Of a stretch of 64,000 bases of DNA, positions 1-12,900 are shown in pieces (the stretch's first letter is position 1; the number at the start of each line of letters is the position of its first letter). The DNA is from Acanthococcus lagerstroemiae (Eukaryota > Arthropoda > Insecta > Hemiptera > Eriococcidae): NCBI GenBank assembly GCA_031841125.1, contig CM063106.1, positions 36,824,001-36,888,000 on the forward strand. The letters run 5' to 3'. The position numbers were made by a program, and so were the translations under genes. The notes below the pieces were generated by a model, which saw only the letters and a program-made list of their open reading frames with translations, searched no databases and was not told the DNA's origin.

Positions 1-699
1 GGCATGTGTAACTTCTAGAAGGGCGCATCCTCATTGGATGCGAGTATTATTATCGACCAGAAAGGCGTATGTACATACGCCCTTATGTCTGTCAAATAAA
101 TTTGTTTTGATTTGTTTTTGCAGATAGGCCCAATTGGAATTAGTCTCTTGATCTTTTTTTTTTTAATTTCAATAGATACGCCGTTTTTGCCTGACATAGA
201 ATACATAAAGGCCATCCTAATACGTCACAAAATCCAATATTTCCAATTTGTTAGATACGCCCTTCTGGCACGAAACCCATAAAATTAAAAAAGGAAAAAC
301 TTAATCGCTATTACATTACATATTCAACCCCTGAAAGCGAGAAGTCTGTAAGCTATAATAAATTCTTATTACTAAATGGCTGTACAACTTAGGGTAATTT
401 AGCTACTGTACATCTTAGAAAATATGTATGTACATAGTACATCTCAATTTGTTTTATATGCATGCATTATTGTTATTGTCATCGTTGTCGTTGTTTTTGC
501 CTCTGTAGTAAAATTTATACGACCACAGCATATCAAATCTGGCGTAATATTCTTCAAAATCCCAGGGCTAGGCACTGGGTGTATTTGTACAATCCCAACT
601 GAAAAAAAGAAAAAAACAAATTATTATTATTTTAAATTATTCGGATATACCCGTGATTGTGTAGGAGGGAGTGAAGAAAAAGAAATCAACACTTACCCC
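1..699. other. No recognised gene
   Basis: AT-rich sequence with short, compositionally simple reading frames on both strands. I see no domain, no plausible exon and no transposon terminus. Confidence 0.5.
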
Positions 700-768
700 T
701 CATAATTGTTCTCGTAATAACTTGTTTTCCGCTTTCAGTGCAGTAATTTCGTCTTTTAATTTTCGAAC
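700..768 (-). CDS. Candidate last exon, short leucine-zipper tail
   Basis: On the minus strand a 3' splice site (TTACCAG) at 769 is followed by 22 codons and a TGA. The peptide is VRKLKDEITALKAENKLLRE and two further residues, a heptad pattern typical of a short coiled coil. Exons this small cannot be proven by eye. The support is the acceptor, the clean frame and the strongly amphipathic composition. It may be the 3' end of the gene whose F-box-like exon lies at 1222-1458. The tandem copy at 979-1252 keeps the codons but loses the acceptor AG. Confidence 0.35.
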   Translation of the reverse strand, partial: VRKLKDEITALKAENKLLREQL

Positions 769-1252
769 CTGGTAACCATGAAACCAAACATTAGCTTATG
801 TAAGAAAGAAGACATACAGAAACGCATGCTATGAGTTCTAATTGATTATAATACAATAAAGCAACACATTATGATCGTCTCAATAAAGCACGGTAATACT
901 CGCAAGAAATTAATGATTTCAAGTTACGAAATGAATCGTTCATAATTTCACGAGAGTCGGAATGAAACAGGAACATAAATTGTTCTCGTAATAACTTGTT
1001 TTCCACTTTCAGTGCAGTAATTTCGTCTTTTAATTTTCGAACCGGGTAACCATGAAACCAAACATTAGCTTATGTAAGAAAGAAGACACACAGAAACGCA
1101 TGCTATGAGTTCTATATGATTATAATACAAGAAAGCAACACATTATGATCGTCTCAATAAAGCACGGTAATACTGGCAAGAAATTAATGATTTCAAGTTA
1201 CAAAATGAATCGTTCATAATTTCACGAGAGTCCGAATAAAACAGGAACATAA
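705..1252. repeat. 274-bp tandem duplication, two copies
   Basis: Positions 705-978 and 979-1252 are nearly identical head to tail, both starting ATTGTTCTCGTAATAACTTG. Differences are scattered single bases. Each unit contains one copy of a small minus-strand coiled-coil exon. In the second unit the base before the exon has changed so that the splice acceptor AG is lost. Confidence 0.9.
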
Positions 1253-1458
1253 TATGTTCCTTCGCTTAAAAACCAAGAGGCATACACAATCCGATTGAAA
1301 CCCCGCAAATTTCTGTCAACATTGTCGATATGCTGTAAATGGCGATATACAATTCCTTGCAGCCGAGTACTGGTACGCCCCAATATGAATAAATGGACTA
1401 TGGAAAGCCGGAGGAAAATATAACGCAAAATTTCTTCCAGGAGTTCATCAAAACTAAA
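1222..1458 (-). CDS. Candidate F-box-like exon
   Basis: A polypyrimidine tract and acceptor (CCTGTTACAG) precede an open frame that begins FSFDELLEEILRYIFLRLS and continues IVHLFILGRTSTRLQGIVYR. The pattern of a hydrophobic-DEL-EEIL-I-LRL start followed by a regularly spaced hydrophobic/arginine segment resembles the F-box fold of SCF ubiquitin-ligase adaptors. The match is partial and the 3' limit is unclear. The frame stays open to 1222, past the end of the adjacent tandem repeat. It could instead be a chance frame in a degraded gene. Confidence 0.3.
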   Translation of the reverse strand, partial: FSFDELLEEILRYIFLRLSIVHLFILGRTSTRLQGIVYRHLQHIDNVDRNLRGFNRIVYASWFLSEGTYYVPVLFGLS

Positions 1459-1766
1459 CTGTAACAGGAAACAAATAAATAATAATAAATTAGCTATTTC
1501 AAGAACAATTACATGAATAAACAAATAAATGAACAAAAATTACTCGTATTTCCTGGGAGACAACATGTGCAGTGTAGGTCACATTCATGATACTCAACTT
1601 CAGTAAATATTTCAAGACCTGAAAATGAAAGAAATATTGTATTAGGTATTTACCTCTTATTGTTTTGTTCAAACTTTTAAACATTTACCTATTTGAAAAT
1701 GCGTGTTACTTTGATTATCATCTGGGTTTACATTGTCGTGATTGGGATGCAGGTAAATATCTATAT

Positions 1767-2506
1767 GAGCCGTTTTACACATATCCGATTTGCATCTGTT
1801 GACGTCGTTCCGATGCCGAACCGGCAATGGATGAAGCGCTTTCACAAAATCCAATTTCCATCCGTTGATGTTCCGACATTGGACTGGCAACTGATGAAGC
1901 GCTTTCACACATCTCCAATTGCCATCCTCTGATGTTCCGATGTACGCGCTTTTGCCTTGTTATCAGTTTGTGATTCCCCAAGAATAGTGTTTGTTCAATA
2001 GGTGATAATAATGAATCGACTACTTCTTCGTTTTGAATTAAGATAATCAATTGATCTATGTCGATCTCCATTCTTAACACCCGAACTTCCACTACAGTAC
2101 TAAATATAACAAATACTCAAACCTTTGACCATATGAATGTTGACAATGCGCTGAGAACACGTTCTTGCAACACAGCATGAAGAGCACTCCTAGTGGTGTG
2201 AGGCGGAATACAGCAATGTTGGATGTCTAGACTTGTAGCTGATTGTACTGTTTTTCTACAAGTTCTGCGTTGAAATCAGATGTGTGTGTGAAAGCTCCCA
2301 TTTCAACCTGTATGTTTTGAATCAGACCGACGTTGGTCCGGGTGTAGTTCCTATCCGTTGGTTCTACACGGTCCGACGTCGGTCTGATGCGACGCATACG
2401 TGTGAAAGCGCCTACTTATCTACATACATTTTGACACAGATGAAAAAAACGGTCCGACATCGGTCAGATGTCAACAGATGCAAATTGGATAGGTGTAAAA
2501 CGGCTC
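1767..2506. mobile_element. 740-bp MITE with about 45-bp inverted ends
   Basis: Left end GAGCCGTTTTACACATATCC (1767) is mirrored at the right end (inverted copy ending 2506). About 35 of 38 outer bases match. Both ends are flanked by TAT (1764-1766, 2507-2509), a likely 3-bp target duplication as made by PIF/Harbinger elements. The interior contains two diverged tandem copies of a roughly 55-bp unit (around 1815-1935) and further CGACGT/CGACAT-rich inverted copies near 2330-2400. No intact gene is present. Confidence 0.7.
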
Positions 2507-2559
2507 TATGTCAAATAGGGTACACAACGGACATGTAAGCAGAGGTGAAAAACAAGATA

Positions 2560-2636
2560 CAGTAGTGTCCCGGTTATCCGGACTAATATGGGAATTGAGT
2601 GATCCGGATAACAAAAAATCCGGATAACACGGACTT
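2560..2636. repeat. pogo/Tigger terminal inverted repeat (3' end)
   Basis: The sequence starts CAGTAGTGTCCCGGTTATCC directly after TA and carries further CCGGATAAC repeats. This is the classical Tigger end with TA target site. It lies downstream of the minus-strand transposase exon at 2970-4594. I could not find the matching inverted end at the 5' side of the gene within this window. Confidence 0.8.
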
Positions 2637-2969
2637 TTTTTCAAAACGCGCGTTTTGTCTCGTTTCTCGTTGTATATTTCATGTATGTACATATTGGCAA
2701 ATATTTATGCGTAAATTGTGATTGTAAGATGGGAAAATAGTACAACTGATAAACTGAAAACTTGGAAATAACCTACACTACATCGTTAAAATTTGACCAC
2801 TACTTTAGAGAGTATGAAAAAATTTTATTCTCATTTTACAAAGTCTAATGTTAATAAGTAGGAACAAAAAAGTCATGACTTAAATTTATAAGGAACAAAA
2901 AAACTTTGGGAATTGTTGAAAATTGATATGCTTTCGATTACGATATAAAAATTAGTACGAGTTACATAA

Positions 2970-4594
2970 TTATTTTTTAAAAAAGTCAAGGAGTGTTTTC
3001 TGTTTTGAAAACCTCAATCGTTTGAGGTTTGCAGTGTCCTTTAATCGTCTTAGAAGAATTACATCGGCTAACATACTTTCTTCTTGTTGAGTTATGTATT
3101 CCAACGCTAACTCTAACGCTTGAAAACCGTCAGCATGGGTTATAGTTGAAGACTCTATCTGCGGTTCCTCATCATCTGACTCTTCATCATTAATAGGGCC
3201 TCTACTCACTAATTCAGCAATATCGTTCTCAGTCATTTCACCGTCTTCGTCGGCAGCCATCCAGTCTTCAACATCTCTTTCTACAGCATCACAACATTCC
3301 GGAATTCTTCTAATCAACGAAAGAAGTTCATCACCATCCTTTCCATCGCTGGCCTCCCCTTCACATTCCAAATCGTCGTTTTGGCTCCAATATTTATCCG
3401 TTGCTTTATGGTCAAGCAATCTTTTCCACGACCTGATAATAGTTAAGGGACTAACATTATTCCATGCGTTCGAAATCCAATGAATCGCGTCAAGAATATC
3501 GATACCTTTGAGTTTTTCCACGTAAGACTCATTATTAGATTCATCAGAGAGAATTGTACCCAACAACAACTTCCGATATTTCATTTTCAAATTTTCCAAG
3601 ACCCCTTGATCCATTGGCTGGCCTATAGATGTTACGTTGGGTGGGAAAAAAATAACCTTAATTTTTCCTTTGGTCAAAATATCGGAATGCGGATGACTGG
3701 GGGCGTTATCTACAAGAAGGACAGCTTCTTCCTTCAAATCCTTTGATTTTAAATATTCTTTGACTTTTGGAACAAACTCAGTCTCGAACCATGATATGAA
3801 AATTGCTGCGTTCATCCACGCACTTTTCTGATGGCGGTAAAATACAGGCAGAGTGGATGCATCTTTCAATTTTTTGAAAGCACGGGGCTTTTTTGATTTC
3901 CCTATTACGACCAGAGGTAGTTTACAATCCGCTGTAACATTAGAACAAGCCATCACTGTTAGTCGTTCCTTGCTCTTCTTGTACCCCGGAGCAGATTTTT
4001 CTTCCCTCGAGGCTAGCGTTTTATCGGGCAACATCCTATAGTAGAGGCCTGTCTCGTCGCAATTAAAGATCTGTTCCGCAGTTAGTCCCTTCCGATCAAT
4101 CATTTTATGGAAATGACGCTTGAATTCGTCCAAGTCGACTCGATGACTTTCAGCTGAAAGTCTTTCTCCAGCAATTTTTAGTTGGCGGACACCATATCTC
4201 TTCTTCCACCTATCTAGCCAACCGTGGCTCGCGGTGAATTGTTCTCTTTCAGGAACAGTATCATCAGGGCTTTTTAAACGCGCATGGAATAATAACGCTT
4301 TTTGTCTTAAAATGTTTTCAGAGATTGGTAGTCCCTGGTTTCGTTTTTGGCAGAACCAAACATATAAAGCTTCACTCACCATCTCATGTTCAGAGCTCTT
4401 CATGGTTTTTCTTTTGTTTGATTTATTTCCGGAACTTGACGACTCTGGATGAATGGAACACCATTCCTCGATCTGTTTTCGGTTCTTCTTCCAATCGCTG
4501 ACAGTGCTAGTACCAACACCTAAATCACTAGCAATCTTTGCAACAGTATCTCCATCATCAATTCTCTGGATTGCCTTCAGCTTAGTTTCAATCG
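2970..4594 (-). CDS. Tigger-like DDE transposase, main exon
   Basis: Cut-and-paste transposase of the pogo/Tigger (jerky/CENP-B) lineage. Reading from about 4632, the exon opens with a psq-type helix-turn-helix (segments AIETKLKAIQRIDDGDTVAK and GVGTSTVSDWKKNRKQIEEW), then a CENP-B-type second helix-turn-helix (WFCQKRNQGLPISENILR, HGWLDRWKKRYGVRQ), then the DDE domain. Catalytic Asp are at about residue 116 (FNCDETGLYYR), 232 (LLVDNAPSH) and 265 (GQPMDQGVLE), counted from the Met at 4403, a DD32D spacing. An acidic tail follows. The Met at 4403 lies between the two helix-turn-helix units and is not the true start. The frame is open upstream, and a phase-1 acceptor TTGTAG at 4595 would join it to the small exons at 4655-7349. 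No internal stop is seen, so it may be functional. Confidence 0.9.
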
Positions 4595-4654
4595 CTACAA
4601 CGTTTCGTTTCGAAATTTCGACACTTTGTAATTAAATAAAAAATAAATATTCAC

Positions 4655-7349
<2,695 letters not shown>

Positions 7350-7633
7350 TTTTTTTTTTCCCCCAATTTAAAATCTACATTTCAGATCAGAATAATTGAA
7401 AAGATTTGGAAAACATGTGGATATTAATGCCTTACTTAAATTATTAAAATCATCCCCCCCCCCAACTCACCTCAGCTGGAAGAAAGCGTAATAAAGCGCC
7501 ATAGCGGAAAATACGCGTCGAATAAAAATTACTAATGTTCACGCCAGTAAAAAAAAAAGTTTGTAATAAATATTCGGAAAACAAGTGAAAAATGATACTA
7601 TAGATATTAGAAGAATATCTGATACAGGTGAAA

Positions 7634-8654
7634 TAAAAATTGTAAGGACGCGGAACGATCAGAACGAGGATATTTACTATACATAGAACGACTATGAATG
7701 ACGTTTTTCAGAAAAGTGATGGTAAAAGTCTCCAGTACTGTGGTAATATAAATTTTTCGACACCCTAATTTCTGGCGGGTTTTTGCTGGAACGATTTCCA
7801 TGTCAGCCTATCAAATTACTCTTCATCTAATTGGGGGTACCTAATTTCTGGAAGATTGCTGGAAGGATTTCCAGTTCAGCCAACCGTATTTCAGTTCAGC
7901 CCATAGGGGTTTTCTTTTCATCCCTTAATTAGATATCCGTATAGGAAAATACCACTTCCAGAGGGAGTTAGAAGTCTCTCGATTAGCGTAGATTTTTCTT
8001 CCTTGAATCCTTCCTCTTCAACGGTTGGTTGCTGTGAAATCATCCTCCAAAAGGTACTTCATTTTCCCATATGTTGATATAATAAACGCGTGTATGAAGA
8101 GACGCTATCAGCCATTACACTTGTTGGTGAATGGAGGAAACTCAGCTACGGTTAGTAGTAATATGTGAGTGCGTGTGTATGTTCATGGGGGCATGTTATA
8201 GAAGTGAGCGGTGAGCATAGCACGGAGTGCTTGCCCGCGTCAACACCCCCTCCCATGCCGACATACATATCAAGTGGTAAGAGAAAATTGATAACGAGTA
8301 TATGCCAAGAAGAAACTTCTGGATATTCATAACATAATATATTATAAGTGGAAGGACAGATTGTAAATAGAGCATAGCATCGCGAGTTTACGATTGTCTA
8401 TAATACTAATGATAATAAGGATAATAATAGTAATTATTTATCAATAAAACTTTATGCGCATGTATATTTATTTACCGGTATATATACCTGAACATTGTAC
8501 AAATTCACGTCTGTACAAGTTCCTATCAAATCCACGTCTCACCATCAAAAAACAGTTTCTTTGGTAAAGTGATGTTACCTGACCTGTGTAAGAAGACTTT
8601 AGAAGTTAAATTGCTCAGAAATACACTTGTTGGTGAATTATGAAAATGTGAATA
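7634..8654. other. No recognised gene
   Basis: Unique AT-rich DNA with no convincing coding frame or terminus, lying between the duplicated block and the mariner at 8657. Confidence 0.45.
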
Positions 8655-8755
8655 TACGAGGGGTGTTCAATAAGTAAGTTTCGTGCTCCCATAACTCGCC
8701 AACAAATAAAGCTACGGACTCGGGGATAAAATTTTCGAAATCTGTATATTGAAAT

Positions 8756-9679
8756 TTACTTTTCCACATAGTCACCAAAAACATTTAGGCATTTATCGTA
8801 CCTTGATACAATCTTTTCAATTCCCAACCTATAGTACTCGCCGTCCAATTCTGCGAAGTAATCATTCACTGCGTTTATCACCTCTGGATCTGCGGAAAAA
8901 CGTTTTCCACCTAACCACCGATGCAGGTGGGGAAACAGATGAAAATCCGACGCCGCTAGATCCGGAGAATAGGGCGGGTGGGGGAACACGTCCCACGCAA
9001 AGTCCTGCAAGAGCGACTGAATGAGACGCGAAGAATGCGCCGGTGCGTTGTCATGCAGCAACACAACTGTTTTGCTTAATTTTCCGGGTCGCTTTTGTTT
9101 TATCGCCGTTCGTAGCTTCATTAACGTATCAAAGTAGGACTCCTTGGTTGTTGTCCGCCCTTGGGGAGTGTATTCGGCCAACAACATCCCCTCCTGGTCC
9201 CAAAATGCGGTCAGCTACCAAGAGAGAAAGTCGAGCGCGGCGGCCATGCGCTTGACTTTGTGTTCGTCGGTTAGAATTCGCGGAACCCATCTTGCGCTGA
9301 TTTTTCGGAGATTAAGTTCGTCATGAATGATTTTCTCGACAGTACCAAGGGACAGGGGATCACACGCAACATCTCGAAAATAATTTACAATTTGCCGAAC
9401 CGTTAATCGCCTGTCATCGTCGAGTAAGAAGCGCACAGTGTTGATCGTGTCTTCCGTTATCGAGTCGCTCGGCCTACCGGCACGTTGTTCATCATGAACA
9501 TTCGTTCGACCATCTAAAAACTGCCGACGCCACCTACCGACCATCTGGGGAGTCATTTTCGGACCGTAGACCTCGTCTAACTGTCGACAGATGTCGCTAC
9601 GCGAATCACCGCGCGCGGTAAGAAAACGAATCACGGATCGCACTTCAATATCGGACGAAACAGCTAGTGGTAACTCCAT
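8756..9679 (-). pseudogene. mariner transposase with internal deletion
   Basis: The N-terminal part (Met at 9679, MELPLAVSSDIEVRSVIRF) carries the paired-type DNA-binding domain, ending RKISARWVPRILTDEHKVKR. After ...ALDFLSW a TAG follows, and the homologous frame resumes at LTAFWDQEGMLLAEYTPQG near 9210. The missing stretch would hold the first catalytic Asp (the GDETW motif of this family), roughly 50-60 residues. The second and third catalytic Asp are present (LLHDNAPAHSS; PYSPDLAASDFHLFPHL). The protein therefore cannot be active, and the copy would need an enzyme made elsewhere. The perfect ends suggest that it was mobilised or copied recently. Confidence 0.92.
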
Positions 9680-9935
9680 GTTGAGCGCGCTACAGACAGT
9701 GAACACGTGTATCGTTTACCTTGAAACTTGGTATACTAAGGCCGGCCGCACATTGGGACACACGCGCAACACACGCACAGCACACTCACATCACAGCACA
9801 CGCGTGGGAAACAATCACCGCATACTGAGGCAACGCACTCGGGGCCCACGTGCGTCTGGTTTGAGAGGAGGATCAGCTACCCAGTTGGTTCTTGGAAGGT
9901 TATAGGTACAGTCGTACTTCTTGATTGTGTTCGCT

Positions 9936-12900
9936 ATGGTGCCTCTACTTGAACTTTTAGATTTCTCATCAGATTCTGATAGTGAAGAAGAATCAAATGT
10001 GTCCAACTTATGTTTAAGTGCAATAGTACATCCCAGAAGATGGAGAAAGCAATGTTTAGAAGACAGAGAAATGTACAGCGAATTTCGATTATTTTACCGG
10101 CTGGATGACGCTGATTTTAAAAACTATTATCGCCTTGATCGAGCACAGTTTCATGAGATTCATGAAATAGTGGGACCAGAAATTGAAGGTGTGGAAAATA
10201 ATGCAAATCCTCCTTTGCCAACTATGCTGAAACTTGCTGTATGTTTAAGGTAAGAAAACACATATACATACGCTACATAAATTATACAGTATTCAGTAGT
10301 CAAACTTTATTTACATTATCAAAAGAAGCTAATACATAAGTTAGGTACTATGACCTAGGGGAAGATTTGTCGCACAGAGAACTCCGTTTGTGCTGAGTTG
10401 TCTTCAGCGGCATATGGTGTCTGTTGTGTAAATTCGGAGTACTGAGTCGTAGCGGAGAGGTGTGGTGAGGAAGAAGTGTAATGGGGGGATGGCGGTGGCG
10501 GCAGTGAATTAGAACATGATGAATATTGAGAAGGTGATGATGAGGAAGAAAGTGGCGAGTATGAGTGTGTAGGAGGCGACATAGCGGAGAGGTGTGGTGA
10601 GGAAGAAGTGTAATGGGGGGATGGAGGTGGCGGCAGTGAATTAGAACATGATGAATATTGAGAAGGTGATAATGAGGAAGAAAGTGGCGAGTATGAGTGT
10701 GTAGGAGGCGACATGGTGTACTCCAGTGTAGTAGGAATACAGCTGAGAGCTTGCTTGTTCTTATGGGCCTTTTCTTCTTCTTCATCGACAACTGAAAACA
10801 GCTTTCTCTTGATAGCCCGTTGTGAGGAGTCCGGCAATATTTTGGTCGCATTGTACATGCTCAGGAAGAATTGGTAGAGAGAATCATCTTGCTGTTGTTT
10901 GATGATGCTAATTACCTCTCTTCTCTGAACATTCCTCTCTCTGCTCCGTGCCTCACTATTTTCCATATTTTGGCGAAGTAATTCGGCTATGGGATTTTGG
11001 GCCGATGAACTAGAGGTTCTCTTCTTTGATTTTGGGACCGGCTCTTCTTCTTCTCTATCTCCTGCAGCTTCCTCTTCCTCATTTATAATTTCGTTAGCAA
11101 GTTCATGGTGGTCGCCAGTAGACTGTTCATCTTCTTGCAGACTGCCTAGACTCCCATCAGCATAATTGCCACTTGTAGCTCGATTCTTCATAAATGGAAT
11201 GAGGAATGACAGCAACTCCAAATATTTCCACATAGGCGCACTTGTTGCCGCTGAACCACTCTTTGCCTTCCTGCGTCTCAGTGCTTCTCTGTGCTGGTTT
11301 CGAAGCTTCGTCCAGTGATCTTTTGCATCCTTGCCTATTGAAATAATGAAATCAATCAGTGTTGCTTCGTAGGCTCGCATAATTATACAACTATTCGCTT
11401 GTTTTACAGGAGTGTATTGCTAGCTTCCTTATTATGCATATCGCAGTCCAAAAGGGTGATACTATTTTGTTTGTAATTTGTTCTACCATTTTCCGAATTC
11501 GTTTGCCGATTCCCACTTTCTATATAGATGTTGCTATATACTGGAAACCACAATGCCACCCCCTCCCATTCATGGAAAAGCTCCTGATGGGCTGAGATCT
11601 GTATTTCTCTATCTGGCTCGTGGTGACAAATACATCTCGCAGTGGAGGAGCTCTTTTTGACATGGTTATTGATGTATTTCAGCTGAGAGTCCATTAAAAA
11701 TTTGAGTTATACATTTTTCACACCAGAAAATTAGTCATTTTCTGTCCTCGAGCTGGATATACAAAAGATCCACCCAGCCCTCTGTTTCCAACTTCCCCTT
11801 CTCTCTGCATTCCTATCTGCCCGAACACTTTTCCAAAACTCATTTTGTGTAAACGAGCAGACTGGTGATCTACAGTTTATAATCTATCTCTCTATACAGT
11901 GTGGTACAGATCATCACGCAATATAGGAAAGTCCCATAGAGCGCACGTTGCTGTGTACCACTGTGGAAAACGTCGTGATGGTATACAGATCAACACGCAA
12001 CATTGCGCTAGTTGTGGAATAATTTCATCGAAAATGTTTGAAAAAAAAAATGCTGATAATTTCCGAAGAATCTCAACGGAAATCTTTGGAAAAAATTTCC
12101 ATGTTTCCCAAAGAATTTTATGAAAATTCATCGAGAAAATCTTTTGCTAATTTTTGAAGAATAATAGGAATTGGGAAAAAACTACGACGGTTTTTAAAGG
12201 ATTTTATCAAAAAACTTTAGGTAAAATGTTCTCCGAAGAATTTCATTGAAAATCTTCGAGGAAAATGTTTGGGAAAATTCTCCGATGACTTCTAACAAAT
12301 GTTATAGGAAATTTTTGGAGACAAATACCGATGATCTCTGAAGAATTTCATCGAAAATCTTCAAGAAATTTCAATTATTTTTAAAGATTTCCGATAAAAA
12401 TCTTCGGAATTTATCGGAATTTTTTCCCAAAAATTTCCGATGAAATTTCTTAAAATCATCGGATATTGTTCCCGAAGATTCTCGATGAGAGGTCCATTTC
12501 GCCAGCCCCTCCCCCCCCCACATTAGATTCTGAAGTCAAAAACTATCTCATAATTTTGTACCTATTTTGTACCAATTTGTACCACCAATCCCGAATTTTG
12601 TACCCACATCATTACTCGCACTTTTTTAAAAATAAATTCGGGGGGCTAGCGAAACGTAGTCCCCCCCTCCAATTGAGAATATCGCACCGGAAGTGATACG
12701 GAAATTTTGTACCTATTTTGTATCATTTTGTACCACCAATCCGAATTTTGTACACGCCCCCTTCCCCACTTATTCGCAAAATAAGTAGTCCACTGCCCTC
12801 CCCCCTCCATGGAAGCATTCGGCACCCAGAATGGTATCAAAATGTTGTTCCTATTTTGTACCCTTTTGTACCACCAATCTCAAATTCTGTACCCTCTCCC

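Noticed and set aside
8140..8280. GC-richer patch GAGCGGTGAGCATAGCACGG as a possible RNA gene
   Set aside because: I could not fold it into a tRNA-like or other known RNA shape by eye.
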